From Viridothelium virens (Eukaryota > Ascomycota > Dothideomycetes > Trypetheliales > Trypetheliaceae): DNA of 62,469 nucleotides. The position numbers and the translations under genes were made by a program. The notes below the pieces were generated by a model. It did no database searches and was not told where the DNA came from. It worked only from the letters and a program-made list of their open reading frames with translations. The stretch lies in NCBI GenBank assembly GCA_010094025.1, contig ML991875.1:1-62469 (forward strand), in the 5' to 3' direction. Position 1 is the stretch's first letter. Each line of letters starts with the position of its first letter. Positions 37,801 through 49,719 of this stretch are shown piece by piece.

Positions 37801-39996
37801 CACCCCATTTGAGGGCGTCAATACAACACCTCAAAGTAGTGGGAGATTTATCACACGTAGATCGTAGAGAGATGGGCTTGGGCTTGTTGACAAGCTGGTA
37901 GGTATCGTGGTACAAGGATCGTTTGGCCAGCGTTTCCAACCCTGTTGCATTAACATCTGTGGGCGGGAAACGTTGTGCAAGTCACATTTCGGAACCACCA
38001 AAGGGCTCCGATACTCGAGGCGCCCTAGAGCGACAGCAAATGACAAGGCGCACGACAGCGATCCTGAATGGGCGGCAGAATGCGAAGGCCCTGTCCTTTC
38101 TCGAACGTCGAGCCCATGGTGTTGCTCCAGCATCGCGCCTCTAGCGGCGGGAAGGCGCGCCCTGAGACGTACAGTAGTCACATCTTTCGTCTATCTGGGT
38201 ACTGTACCGTGTGTACCTCAGGTATGGCGGTATGGTGGTATGGTGGTATGTACTTCAAATTACCGCCTGTATCCCAGGTACGTACTGACACTAATGGAAA
38301 CGGCTCGAGAAGAGATGTGGAAAGATGGAAGGTAAGGGGGCCGGCAGCGCTACTGCGTATAGGTAGGTACATCTACGATTCCCCCCCGGTGGCCGGCGCG
38401 GGACCACAGGCACACAGTTAAGCAACGACCTAACCTACCTGACCAACTGCTAACCTGGATGGGGCATGCTCTCTTCGTTGAGTGGGCTGGGTAGGGAGTT
38501 CCGTTCCCCAGGCACATCCCGCACCGTGCAGATCCTCACCCCAGCGCTTCCCTTCAGTGGCTTCGTCACCGCGCAGAGTGAGCTTCGGTGCTTCGATGGC
38601 CCAGGCGTCCTTGACTGGGATGCGACTCGTAGCAGGCGACGTCCCGCAGCGTCATCGCTCGGCTGGTGCCCCGAATTTGATGGCTTGCTGACCCTCGTCA
38701 CCCTCGTGCTTCGAACTCAATTGCCGCTACCCTACTGAATCGTGGCCGGCCCTGAGCCGAGGAAAAGATGGTCTTGGAGCTCGCCGTCGCCATCGCCGTG
38801 CGGTCAAGACCGCGGCCGGGCATGCATGAAGAGTCTAGTGGCATGCTGGCCAGCTATTAAGCTCCGTGATGGCAGATGGGCTGCAGCACGACAGCAGTGC
38901 AAGCGTGGGAAGAGAAAGCCAGCCCAGGCTGCAGATTATTACTAACGCCATGGCCAGTCACAGGTAGGGTACTTGGAGGTTAGCGGCCTTTTGCTCGATC
39001 GGTTGGAGCAAGCACGCCCTGACTGTTGTAGGTAGGGTAGGGCAGGGGAGTGGAAAGGCAAGCATGGGAGCCAGACATGGCCAAGGTTGCCGTCGCACCA
39101 TGCATACAGACCATGCAGAGCATCTCTCGTCCAGCACGAGCAGCGATCCCGCTTCGGCGCGCTCTATCCCCGCCGGTTCTCCCTTGTCCATCTCGTCCAC
39201 CATGGCCAGAGGAGCACTAGCTGCCAATGACAACAGAGTCAGAAAATCCAGCATGGCTTGTCAGCTCGCACTGCTGCTAAAACGCGTGGCCAGAGAAGCC
39301 GCGCCGCGATGTTGTCATCCACTCACACCGCACTGCTCCCACCGCTTTTATCACTCGTTCTTCCTGCCCCGAGTCAGTTACGGCCATCGTGATCCTTCTT
39401 GAGCAATTGTGCTTCACTGGCGGCCCCCAGTGCTTTATTTCAAGCCCTGCCCTGCCGAGTCGCCCCCCCCCTCCCCTGGACCACCAGTCCTGATATCAAC
39501 TGCTTGACACCCCGTCCATGCGACCCTGGTCGTTTTAAGACTACCTCAACAATTGGAACTTCTTGCCTTTTGTTGCCCTACATCATCATTGACCTCATTT
39601 CTTCCCCCTTGCACTTGAACAGAGCGTTCCGCCGCATGGCTTGATATCAAATCCAAGCTTCTGATTAGAAGAGACCTCTTTCTTCTTTCCGTCACGAACA
39701 CCAACAACAATCTTACTCGCCTCCCTTCATTCTCCACTCCTCGTATCTGTTTGCCTCGCTCTACATAAACAGTCACCGTGGCTGCCCTAGGCTTTGCCGT
39801 TCGTTCGAGTGACCGTCATTTTGCAGATCCATCATATCGAACAAGAGAGACTGAAAGAGACGTATTTGGCGCCGAGCTACAGGCATCGCTGGGAGATCGT
39901 GGATTCGGCGGGTACCGGCCAGGCTGGGAAGTTGAGCAGGAGGTTCCATGGTCTGGCTGGCGAGGTGGGAAGAGCTGGGAGGAAAAGGGGAGCTGG
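34802..39996. other. 5.2 kb gene-poor stretch upstream of the bZIP gene
   Basis: I read both strands and found no coding region I can support. Many open frames of 60-170 codons overlap without homology, and most begin at TTG or GTG in the list I used. It contains GGTAGGTA/TACCTACC tracts (38360-38450, 39020-39050), a short 8-bp tandem repeat at 38222-38250 and pyrimidine-rich blocks just before the bZIP gene. A long promoter/5' leader, a non-coding RNA gene or decayed mobile DNA are all possible. Confidence 0.5.
38222..38250. repeat. 8-bp tandem repeat (GTATGGYG, about 3.6 copies)
   Basis: GTATGGCG, GTATGGTG, GTATGGTG, GTATG in direct succession in non-coding DNA. Short; probably replication slippage. 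Confidence 0.75.
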
Positions 39997-41577
39997 ATGT
40001 CGAAGCATTCGCCTGCACAACGTTCCGGGCTGAGCTCTGCCGAGAATGGCATTCGGGGCACGGCATCATCTGCAGGAGCACATGCTACATACCTGCAAGG
40101 TCAATCGACCTTGCCTCCGACCTCCCAGGCCCAACGTAGTGATGTTTCGAACGAGAGGCCTCGAACGTTGCCTCCTTTGTCACGGCAATCAAGCATGACT
40201 GACGAAAGTTCCGATCAGTCAAGACAAGGTCGTGCGTTCGGTGTACATTCTATTCTGAATCCATTGCAAGCAGAAACACACGAACCTCGCGGTGTGAGAC
40301 GAAAGGCAGACGAGCTTGAAGAGTCATCACCCAGTCTTGATCCAGCTTCGACACGACCAGAATCCCTCGCATCTGTTGCGCCGTCCCGAGCCGGCTCGGT
40401 GGAGATCTCTCCTGCAAGCTCGCAGACTGGGTATAATTCACTTCCAGGCCTACCTCGACGAATACTGAGTCCGCGATCACAAGTTCCTCGCCTCGCAAGT
40501 TTGTCCACACTACGCACGCCAACAGCTACATTGCCTGTGCACGACAACCCATTTCTTGCTGCGTCAGCTGGGCCCACTTCTGCAGTGGAGAGCACGTCCG
40601 GTCACCCTCCTCTTCCTACTCCGCCAGCAGCAGCAAGGCAAGGATATGGTTTTCCTGCCGCACCAACTCCGCCAATCCCGGAGAGTCGGCGACCAAGCGG
40701 AGCCATAACAGGGCCGATTCATTCGTCGAGTGCAAGCCCCAGCACTCAGCTCTCGACGCACAGTCATGCAAGCCGAACTTCGCCGGCAACCCTGCTTGGC
40801 ATGCCTCCCGAGCAGGCTCCGAGTAGCCATCCCTCAACCACGAGCACTCCTGGCCCTCACGACCGTGACAGACCGCAAGGAATTCCAGTATCTTCGACCG
40901 GACACAGTAGTTATCAGCTAATGACCTTCAACACCGTTCGCGGAGCCGTCCAATTTCCTGTCGATGTGCAGGCAGCTTCTCGAGCTGCGGATGACAAGCG
41001 CAGGCGCAATGCAGGCGCTTCTGCTCGCTTTCGAGCGAGGAGAAAGGAGAAGGAAAGGGAAGCAAGTACCACCATCTCTAGGCTGGAACAGCAGTTGAAA
41101 GATGCCAAAGAGGATGCAGATTTCTATCGGCGGGAGAGGGAATACCTCACCACAGTCCTGCTGCGAACACCCAGTGGGGATCAACATTTTCCCCGTCCTA
41201 TGTCACCAAGGCATCGTCGAGACCGGGCTAGCAGCGAGTCAGGTGGTGGAAGTGGTAGTGGGAGCGGCTCCTATGCTTCTCCTTTCCAAAGTCAGAGACA
41301 TCCCAGTGTCTCGGCTAGCTATTCACCAACCGCTGCTGCTGCTCCTCCTCCAGCAGCCGTAGCCCGGGCTAGCTATCAATCCGCCTATCCGCCCCTCCAA
41401 GATACAGCAAGACAGCCAGGACAGATTCCAAGAAGCGTGGCGCCTCCAAACCACCACCAACAGCTCCCTCAGCCCACACCTCCTGCAGGCCCACATAGGC
41501 CCACATCCTATGATCCGTACAGACAAGAGGGTTACGATAGGAGCTGGCCTCCTCACCCAGCAGCAGGAGGCAGATGA
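39997..41577 (+). CDS. bZIP transcription factor
   Basis: A nuclear sequence-specific regulator of 526 residues if it starts at the ATG at 39997. The basic region is near residues 333-356 (DDKRRRNAGASARFRARRKE), with Asn338 and Arg346 in the N-x7-R spacing of bZIP DNA contacts. The leucine zipper follows at about 360-395 (ISRLEQQLKDAKEDADFYR). The rest is low-complexity: Ser/Pro/Thr-rich before the bZIP, Gly/Ser, then Pro/Ala/His/Gln-rich after it. The RRNAGASARFR signature belongs to a fungal bZIP group distinct from Gcn4; I cannot name the orthologue. The frame is open back to 39778 with no ATG, only a GTG, so an upstream exon or a start at 39997 are both possible. No intron is needed. The 5 kb gene-poor upstream region may be regulatory. 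Confidence 0.85.
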   Translation: MSKHSPAQRSGLSSAENGIRGTASSAGAHATYLQGQSTLPPTSQAQRSDVSNERPRTLPPLSRQSSMTDESSDQSRQGRAFGVHSILNPLQAETHEPRGVRRKADELEESSPSLDPASTRPESLASVAPSRAGSVEISPASSQTGYNSLPGLPRRILSPRSQVPRLASLSTLRTPTATLPVHDNPFLAASAGPTSAVESTSGHPPLPTPPAAARQGYGFPAAPTPPIPESRRPSGAITGPIHSSSASPSTQLSTHSHASRTSPATLLGMPPEQAPSSHPSTTSTPGPHDRDRPQGIPVSSTGHSSYQLMTFNTVRGAVQFPVDVQAASRAADDKRRRNAGASARFRARRKEKEREASTTISRLEQQLKDAKEDADFYRREREYLTTVLLRTPSGDQHFPRPMSPRHRRDRASSESGGGSGSGSGSYASPFQSQRHPSVSASYSPTAAAAPPPAAVARASYQSAYPPLQDTARQPGQIPRSVAPPNHHQQLPQPTPPAGPHRPTSYDPYRQEGYDRSWPPHPAAGGR

Positions 41578-42734
41578 TGTAGTAATACGTTAGCCAGATT
41601 TAGCGACAGCAAAAGTTTGGACACCCCCATCAGTATGATACATAAAAAAGTCGGTGTCCACAAAATGCCATGTGGCAATCCTTCTCATTTGGTGTTTTTC
41701 CATCCCTTTGGCGGTATATATTAATCACCTTTTCCTTCCAATACACATATCGCCTTCACCTCGCAATTGTCCTTGTACATCCTCTCGTACATACCTGTTT
41801 TCCCCGTCAGGGCTTCTTATCTTATGCGTAATATCTTGGCGGTTTTTTGCTTTTCAGAGCATTTGAAGCGCGATACCCCTTGGGCGGCGTCTTGTTAATT
41901 TTTTTTCGCGACTCCTCGTCTCTTGCCTTCCGAAGGTATATACATACGTTGGATCTCGCGACCATGCATAGTTTCATTTATCCGGGTTTTCTCACCATCG
42001 TGCATATTTCGATTTGCTCTTCCATGGCTTGGCCAGGGTTTTGATAGAGCCGGCAAATGGCTTGCAATAGTGATGAGGATGATGTCAAAAGTTCTGTTTA
42101 ACAACACTGGGCTGGAGTACCCACGTAGACTGTCTGTGTTTGTGTTTCACTTAGTGTGTTGTGAGCGAGTAGAATATCCTTACAGTACATATAGGAATAT
42201 GGGATCTTATATCATTCACATTTACTCACGCTGCTCTGTCAACTACGAACACGACTGTAAAGTGATTGGAAGTGACTAAGTGCAATAAATGCCTCCACCT
42301 CGCTGCCTACTCTAAAACTCCTCACCAAGTACAGGGTTTTTGAGTCTTTGAACAACGAACGACTGCTCTCTGTAGACGTCTTTATCGCAATGTTCCGGTC
42401 GTATATGGACTCTTCGAGAGGTCCAAGTCTACAACGTCAACCAGATCTATCTCTCAGGTTGCGTCAGCAAAATCGGGGACAGTGGAACATTCTCTTCATT
42501 CACCGGTGAGCCCACAATAGGAAAAGATCTTAAAGCTTTCGAAATCGAAAATGACATTGGTGCTAATTTTTCTAGCTCCTTCCAACTAGTATTAGTAGCC
42601 TCTTTGTACAACATTAATCGGCCGCATACGAGCACCACCGACATCCTATATGAGTAAACTATCATTCGCCGGAATGCATGATGGAATTCAACGCTAATAC
42701 CTAACTATGATTGGTCTTCCCCTGTCAAGCCTAG
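41578..42734. other. intergenic, no gene seen
   Basis: The 3' region of the bZIP gene and AT-rich spacer. Small open frames at 41847-42279 and 42447-42665 have no family resemblance or plausible introns. Confidence 0.45.
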
Positions 42735-43207
42735 GGAATTCTAGATAAGCAAAGCCCAGACAAAATGTTTCATGCTGAGGAGCTTCTTGTGCACTCTTGC
42801 GAATACTTTGCTAGGTTATTCAGGGACACTCTAGCGAAGGTCATTCATTAGGGTCGGTACTCCTTCCTGATGATGAAGTCGACGTTTGGAAACTGTTCCA
42901 CTTCTGGCTTGTTTTTGTCCGCCTTCCAGGACCAATATCTACAGTTCGCGGACTTGCCGTCACAGTTAAACTCTGGATCTTCGGAAGTGGAATCGGTCAG
43001 ATTACACTACAAAATGATGCTATGTTTGCATCGAGTTTCTATGTCCAACAATGGATCTGGGGGAAAGGGGACAGTCCCGAGCCGCACAACATCGCATCTC
43101 TTATTGCGCAGACCCCGTTTGATTCAAAGCTGTGTTCTTTTCGAATTCAGATGATTGCTTGGGATGTGACATATCGGATGGGAGATATGGGAAAACATGA
43201 ACGATAG
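42735..43207 (+). pseudogene. BTB/POZ-domain protein relic
   Basis: A decayed copy of the fungal BTB family seen in better shape at 44179-45118. Recognisable pieces occur in order but in different frames: SPDKMFHAEELLVHSCEYFARLF near 42753 (split here by my reading limits into PDKMF and ELLVHSCEYFARLF), LLPDDEVDVWKLFHFWL near 42860, then VKLWIFGSGIGQITLQND near 42968 and a C-terminal MIAWDVTYRMGDMGKHE ending at the stop near 43207. At least two frame changes and an in-frame TAG near 42849 break it. No start is recognisable. BTB domains usually dimerise or bind cullin-3; this copy cannot be made. Confidence 0.7.
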
Positions 43208-44178
43208 TTCAAGAATCCCTTGCTTCTGAAAAGCCACACAAGTGCTCTTGGGAAGGTTACCCGTGGTTTTGGCGCTTGTATCTAAGTTCCTCTCTCCACC
43301 GATTTCACCCTTTCGCGCTTTCAGATCCAGCCGAAGAAAGTCGTGAGCTGCTTCCTCAGATCTCTGATCAATTGAGATGGGTTACTCGAGATGGATACAC
43401 AATCGCTGGTACTGCTTTAACAATGTGCTTCAGACATTAGCAACCTAAATCACCGGGCTGAAACACTCGGTAGACTTGTAGCTCCATTGCTTATTATGAA
43501 CCACATCCATAAGCTTCAATGGACTGTGTATCCTTCCTAGAGCGAGACTGTACTAAAATCGTCAATGTTTCCAAGCCCGTTTTGTGCTGGACCATAAAGA
43601 AGAACGACTCGGAGATTCACTGCCAGATCACATTATGTGGCACATTTCCGAAATTCAGGCGTCTTCGTGACCTCACTGCAACTTTCACGCAGATAAGCAA
43701 CACTTCGGCCATGGTTCAGCGGCACTCACTGACATACGATGTTTCAAGAATGATCATCTGAAGCTTAAAGGTCACAGAACATGGTATGTGAGTATCTCCA
43801 TCGCACTACGTAAGCCGAGTGATTCCAGGGCTCGTTTACTCAGTTCTTTGTATCGCGTACTCTCTACTGTATCCGCAGCGAATGGCTGCTGATGTCCCAG
43901 GTACTCACGACAGCCACCCCAGTGTGACTGGGAAAGGCAAAAATCTTGTTCCTTCTCAAACACAGCTATTACCTATCATGCACGTTGCTATAATAGGCAG
44001 TCCTCCTGGATCAAGCGCTTATTATAGACCGTGCCTGTACTTAATACTCTGTTTGAAAGAACAACATAGCTGCGATACCCGGAGTTTCACGTTGACATCC
44101 TGAAGTGCAACGAGGCCACCCTCTGTTTGCTCCATTTGGACGTAGCTCTCCTGAAAGGGGACATAGGGGAAACCAGCT
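43208..44178. other. spacer between BTB relics
   Basis: No supported gene. An 80-codon open frame at 43519-43761 could be another decayed coding fragment, but I do not recognise it. Confidence 0.4.
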
Positions 44179-45118
44179 ATGTCAGACTCGCCGTTCCCAG
44201 CCCCTGGCCAGGCACTGATGACGCCAAAATGGATCACTAAGTTCGAAAGCTTCAATACCATCTTGATAGTACTTTGACTGATTTCGACAGGTTGTTCTCC
44301 CCCGAACCCCGAAAGTTCATAATTGGGCCAGACAAGATACCACTGCACATCCCGGAAGAGCTGCTCGTCCATTCTTCATCCTTCTTCGCTAGACAGCTCC
44401 GAGGTCCGTTCAAAGAAGGCCAGTCAAGAGAACCGATCGTGCTTCCTGACGAAGAAATCATTGAGGTCCAGATTTTCTACTATTGGCTGCTCTATGGCAA
44501 TATGCATATGTTCGAAAGACTAATGGATGAATTTGAGCGAGTCGCTCGACTGTGGATTTTTGGGGATAAGATTGGTGCACCCGCCTTTCAGAATGATATG
44601 ATGGACATCCTTGGGGGGTCGTTCACACGTTGGTTCACCGGCTTTGGATCTCGGGGAAGCAGTCTCATGCCGACACTTCTGCGATTGCTCAAGATCGCTC
44701 CGCCATCTTCCAAACTGCTTCAAATGCTCTGTGAGGCTCTGGCATTCGATGTTGTACTTCAGAAGGTCCCGCTGGAGGTGGTTAAGAAGAACTTCAAAGC
44801 GTGGAACCTGGATGAGGAAGTCTTCGATGCATACATGAAGCCATTACACATGCACGCGTACCATTCCAACAGAAGCGCAGCTCTCGTCTTTACCTCCATG
44901 GAATTCAAGGTTTAGGGACAGATGAGAGACTGGAGTTGGGAAAGGCAAAGAGAACTAATGCTGCAGAGCTTGATTCGGAGCTCAAGAATAATCCCCAGGC
45001 TCTCAAGGAGTGCCTCATTGTGTCTGGCTGGATGTCAGCATCAAGCTCGAGACGAGATGACTTACAGGACGATTCTGAGAAGCCTAGGGACAAACTTGCG
45101 GGAGGATCTGAAGTCTAG
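44179..45118 (+). pseudogene. BTB/POZ-domain protein with two frameshifts
   Basis: The ATG at 44179 opens MSDSPFPAPGQALMTPKW, then the frame must shift near 44261 to continue as DFDRLFSPEPRKFIIGPDK, the BTB core (HIPEELLVHSSSFFARQL near residue 60, VARLWIFGDKI near 125). The core runs open for about 210 codons. Near 44910 a second shift is needed: after LVFTSMEFK the homologous tail LGTDERLELGKAKR continues in another frame and ends at 45118. Each shift fits loss of one base; no intron explains either. The intervening reading is otherwise clean, so the lesions may be recent, or the allele may encode a shortened protein. Such BTB genes are highly expanded in some ascomycetes; their role is mostly unknown. 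Confidence 0.75.
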
Positions 45119-46805
45119 ATTGTTCTCACAGCTCTGCTGGCACAAATCTCTCTGTTAACCTGATTGATGAATGGATGCTTGTGGGACATTTAATCATAAA
45201 TCCTACATTCCGGAGTGGACCGAATGATGGGAGGGCAATCGGCCATAAGGCGAGATGCTGCTGCAGCATGGCTGAGCTGTTATCCATTAGTTCAATAACA
45301 CCCATTTGTTCATGTCAGCTCTCCACTACTTTGTGCGTTAAGTTGTTACTTACCCAAGTCCGATACTTCCAACCTTAGATCTGCATTAAACCAGGAACAT
45401 GATGATATGCTGGCACTGACCTCTGCATTGATCTTGTCCGTGAGGGGCAAGATGCTTGGACAAGGTTATTTGGCGAAAAATCGTAGCAGTAGTGGCTTCT
45501 GGCCTCACTAAGAACAGATCGACTTGGGCTCCATAGAGTTTGAACGGAAACTTCCGCTAATTTCAGGAGACTGCACGAGAGAGAATCCGGGGAGATCAAC
45601 ACTTGCGATCACTCTGACACGTGTGAACGTTGCGTCTGTGGTCCTCTAAGCTTCAAGTGAAACTTACCCCTGGATACTAGAGTCGCGTCATATCTGAAAT
45701 GCAGGGGACGCTTCAAAGGCATATACTTGTTTTCGCACAATGGTGAACAAGTTTTGCCACACTCAATTAAGCCACTGTATCGTTTACTCAAAACCTGGAG
45801 GGATGTGCCAGCTAACTTTAAAAGCTATACCCCTCAACCTTGTGCATCTCGTGTCAGTCTTCCCCAACATATAGCGGATACCTGCATACAATGGCTAACG
45901 CTAGACTTGCGTCTTCCGGTGTTAATTTAATTTCCATGCATTTCATCAATAAACCAATGCGCTCCTCCGCATAGGTAGTATTTGGTGCAACTTAGAGAAT
46001 GCCGGTAAATGGGATGGCTTTCACTACATGCAGGTTGCCATCTAGAATCGAGGAACCCACAGGCAAGGAGTAGCGACATTCGTAGCTTTCAGCATGCATC
46101 GCATGGGACCAGCGGCCACGCCATACAGATGAGGTTCTCGTCGACCGCAAACCCACGTGCAATCACGGACAGGGAGAGAGATCGAGAATTATGGGAGGCA
46201 TATTGATTTCTCCACACTCATTCACACTACTGTACTACCCCTTCATCATGTACACACTCTCCGTCTCCTTCCTTGTCTCCGCTCCTCCTCATTACTTCCG
46301 CCCCCTCCTTTCATGCAAAATACAAGTCACAATGCCTCGAGAATGTGACACCCAATCGAGGCCACCGCACACAACTCGCACCCCGTCGGTTCCAACACGG
46401 AAGAGAAAGCTCAAACAGAAAAGAGGTTTTCCCGAAAAGACCACGCGCTATGCATTACCGCTGCAATGCACAATCTCGTCTCGTAATTCGAATAGCAGGT
46501 GCAAGCGACAGAAGAGACTCAGGCGAGCGGGTATTGAGGGGTATCAAATGTACGAGATACTTCCGCTCCCGCTTCTGCTCGCCGCTACGCGCGCGGTAGC
46601 AGCAGCAGCAGCAGCAGCAGACGCACACCAAGCCGTTAGTAACAGTCAAAAGGATTCTTTTGAGTTAATAAAAAAAGGAAAGAAAGAAAGAAAGGAATGG
46701 TAGTGTCCTGTTTTCTTCCTCCAACACGTGTGATTCTCCGCGATCGAACTCAAGTGTGAGCCCCAAAGGGAGCACGTCTCACCAAAGCACATGACACACC
46801 TATAC
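45119..46805. other. 1.7 kb intergenic, no supported gene
   Basis: Between the BTB pseudogene and the deubiquitinase stop. The longest open frame (46191-46703) starts at a non-ATG codon, is low-complexity and overlaps a CAG tract; I do not call it. Confidence 0.45.
46599..46620. repeat. GCA/CAG trinucleotide tract
   Basis: Seven uninterrupted GCA units in non-coding DNA about 190 bp beyond the stop codon of the deubiquitinase gene. Confidence 0.8.
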
Positions 46806-49719
46806 CTAGATCTGCTGGTAGAAGAGGATATACGCCACCTTATTATCGCGGACACCCGTCTTCTCCCTCGGCGTCCTCTTCCCCGTCGTACTCGGCGTAG
46901 CCGTCCCGTTCACCACCCCCGCCCACTTCCTCCCCGCCGACGCCGCTCCTCCAGACGCCGTCGCCGCCCCATTCACCTCCTTCCACCCACCTGCCTGGGC
47001 CTCCGCATCACCCGCATCGGACCCCGCCTCACCATCCGCCGCCTCCTCCTCCAGCCCCACCTGCTCAAACACGTTCCGCCCCGCCGCCTGATCCCGCCTA
47101 TGGTTCTCCAGCGCAGCAGCCAGCGCGCGGGGATCTTCCTCCGCCGCCCCCGCCGTCGCCGCCGCTGCCAGTGCAACATCCTCGCTGCGGACCCGGCGGA
47201 TCAGCGTGTCATCCATGCGGACCCATTCGCGGCCTTCCTGGCGGCGCACGTCGACCGTGTAGTGGCCGCCCGTGGCGTTCTTGCCGTGATGGTAGACGAC
47301 AGAGATGAGGCGGTATTTGGGGGGGCCGGCCGAGGCGCCGCGCGAGCTCATGGCGCCGCGTTTGCTGGGGGGGAAGGCTTCCTTGGGGATCTCGAGCTCG
47401 AGCGGGTAGCCGATGCGCTTCCAGATCTTTTGCGTGCCGCCGGAGCTGTCGTATTGGAAGCGTTTGAGGTGGAGAATGAGGACTGGGGGTAGGGTTTCGA
47501 TGAAGACCTGTTTGGTGGCGGTGCTGGACCCGCGCGGCGAGTTGAAGTCGCCGGAAAGGGTTTCAGAACGGGTGAGATTTTTGAGAGCGTCAGTGATGGA
47601 GTTGACTTGAGGAGCGCCGATATCCAATTGGAGGGGTTTGTATGGCTCGAGAGTCACGGAGTTTTTGAGGCCTGGTACTCTTAGCTCCGAACGTAGTTTG
47701 CCTCCGAAAATCTTGGTGACGGGAGTAGGAACGGATGGGGAGCCCGATGATCGAGTAATCGCAGCTTTCTGTTTAGGGCCAACCTCGAGCCAGCCACCGT
47801 CAGTAGGAGCTGTGGGAGATGGGATCGGAGTATTTTCAGAAGACAGAGATGGAGTATTTTGAAGAGCGCTCTTCATAACAAGTGCGCATTCGTCGTGCAG
47901 ACCCTCAAGAAGGAAACCCAGGAATTCTTCAGCATCTTGTTGGTGACCTCTCTGAATAACATTAGTTACAAGCCTGATTTTTTTCTGGTACTCCTGACTT
48001 ACCCTCATGGAAGAAAATCTTGGCAGTTGCTTTATAACGTCATAGACATATTCCGGAGCGAAGGCTTCGCCGTACTGTTCTAGCTCGCTATCTTTCAAGC
48101 GCATCCGCAATTGCTCAACGGAGACCGCCGAGTCAATAACGTTAAATTCACGCATAAACATGATCCTGGCCACCGTTAGCTCTTTCTATGCATAGGCGTT
48201 GCAGACAGCTTACATGGCATCAACCAAAGGAGTATCACTTTTGAAATTATGCACTGCCCGCTTGCCGACCTGATCCAGAAAGTCGTAAAAAGGTACGCAG
48301 AAAACAAGAACTTGAAGAATCTATCTCCATGAGCGGACTGCAAAAGCATGGATTTCGCTCATACATACCGAATTCATATAGCACATATTACCAGTATTTA
48401 CAAGCCCTCTGGGCTCTAAGAAACAGATTTTTCGTTCAGAATCCACCTCGAAATCTCTTAAAGCTTCGCCTAAGGAAGTTGTGCCTGAAGCGGACACACC
48501 GTTTGTAAGGGTGCCGTTCGAGGAAGGCAGAGTAGTTGTCGATGATGATGACGGAGGCGCCTTAGTTCGGACAAGGTCGGCCCAGGACTTTGGTGTGGGT
48601 TTTACGGCTGGAGATGTGGCATCAGATGCGTTCTCCGGCGATTGTGAAGGAGCTGATGCTGTAGGTGTCACCGTATTGTTCTCCGAATGGTCAGGATCTA
48701 CTAATCGCGGGTCTGGTGCTGTTGAAGTGGGCGCTTGATCGATGGACTGCGAAGCACTTGGTACAGCTCGATGGTGAGAAGCTGCACTGCCCGGTATTAT
48801 GGGTGTTGCAGGAATTATTGGCACTGCTGGCCTAGTCTGTGTTCTGACGTGCGTTTGCGGTTGTGACACTGGCCGAGGGCCGGAAGATGTGGGGAGGCTG
48901 GAGGATGGCGTGGTTGGCTGTGTCGAGTCTGCTTCAGAAGGCGCCTGCGATGTAGCAGGCGTTTCCAGATCCGACGGAGCTGCCACCATCTGTTCCTTGA
49001 TGTCTTTGGGCTCCTCAGCGGAAGGCATATCTCCTGCTTGATCTCTTGAAGGAAGCTTTAGTGGCTCTTCAGAAAACTGAAGGTCGCGTCTGCGACGGCG
49101 ACGACGTAGTGCTTTCGGCGGAAAGGGTTCATCTGGGTTTGAATACCACGGAAGCTGTAAGATTCAAAGTCAGCCAACGTTTAATAGCAAAGATCCAGTC
49201 ATGAGGATGTATTACCTGTGGATAAAATGGTATTCTTGTTGTTGGAGGTGGGGGTGCACTGAATGAAGGCCTTGATGAAGACGGTGCCGGGGAGGCAGAA
49301 GGTGCCAGAGAAGATCTAGGAGTCGGCGGCGAAGCCACGGCTTGAGAGCTCACGGGGGTTGTCGATGGTGGAGGTTGAGGAGTGTGTACAGGCGGAGGAA
49401 CAACTGGCTGCCGTTGGACTGGGGGAGTTGGCTGTGGATGCGGGTGAGAAGATACTATCATGGGTGAGTGCTGCTGATAGGGGCGCGGAGGATATGGATA
49501 TGGCTGGTAGCCTGGATAGAATTGCTGCGGTGGTGGATAATGGAGAGGGTGTCCATGACTGTGATAGGGTGGATGGTAGTTCCCGTACGGGTTATGAGGC
49601 AGCGGCGAGTGCATCGGAGGTGGTGCGTGATGGTGGTAGTCACTCTGTCGACGGCCTGGATGCATGGGCATCGCCGGCGGGACATTGGAGGGTCCCGCCG
49701 GCGCCATATGAGAATTCAT
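46806..49719 (-). CDS. UBP3: ubiquitin carboxyl-terminal hydrolase (Ubp3/USP10-like)
   Basis: A cysteine protease that removes ubiquitin from proteins; yeast Ubp3 acts with Bre5 in vesicle transport and ribophagy. 901 residues, near the yeast 912. Exons: 49216-49719, 48369-49154, 48214-48320, 48003-48165, 46806-47951; introns of 61, 48, 48 and 51 bp. Every junction keeps frame. Residues 1-168 are Pro/His/Tyr-rich; residues 190-200 carry a run of seven Arg. The Cys box GLVNTGNMCYMNS has the catalytic Cys at about 426, interrupted by intron 2 right behind it. RGHQQDAEEFLGFLLEG opens exon 5. The His box is GGHYTVDV (His at about 750), and KVAYILFYQQ ends the protein. An insertion rich in Ala/Gly (about 775-860) separates the last two catalytic parts. 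Its codons are strongly GC-ending. Confidence 0.9.

Noticed and set aside
39778-39996. N-terminal extension of the bZIP protein from a GTG
   Set aside because: Nuclear fungal genes very rarely start at GTG; ATG at 39997 or an unseen upstream exon is more likely.
46191-46703. 170-codon open frame with Lys/Ala-rich end
   Set aside because: No ATG at its start, low-complexity, includes the trinucleotide tract; no homology recognised.
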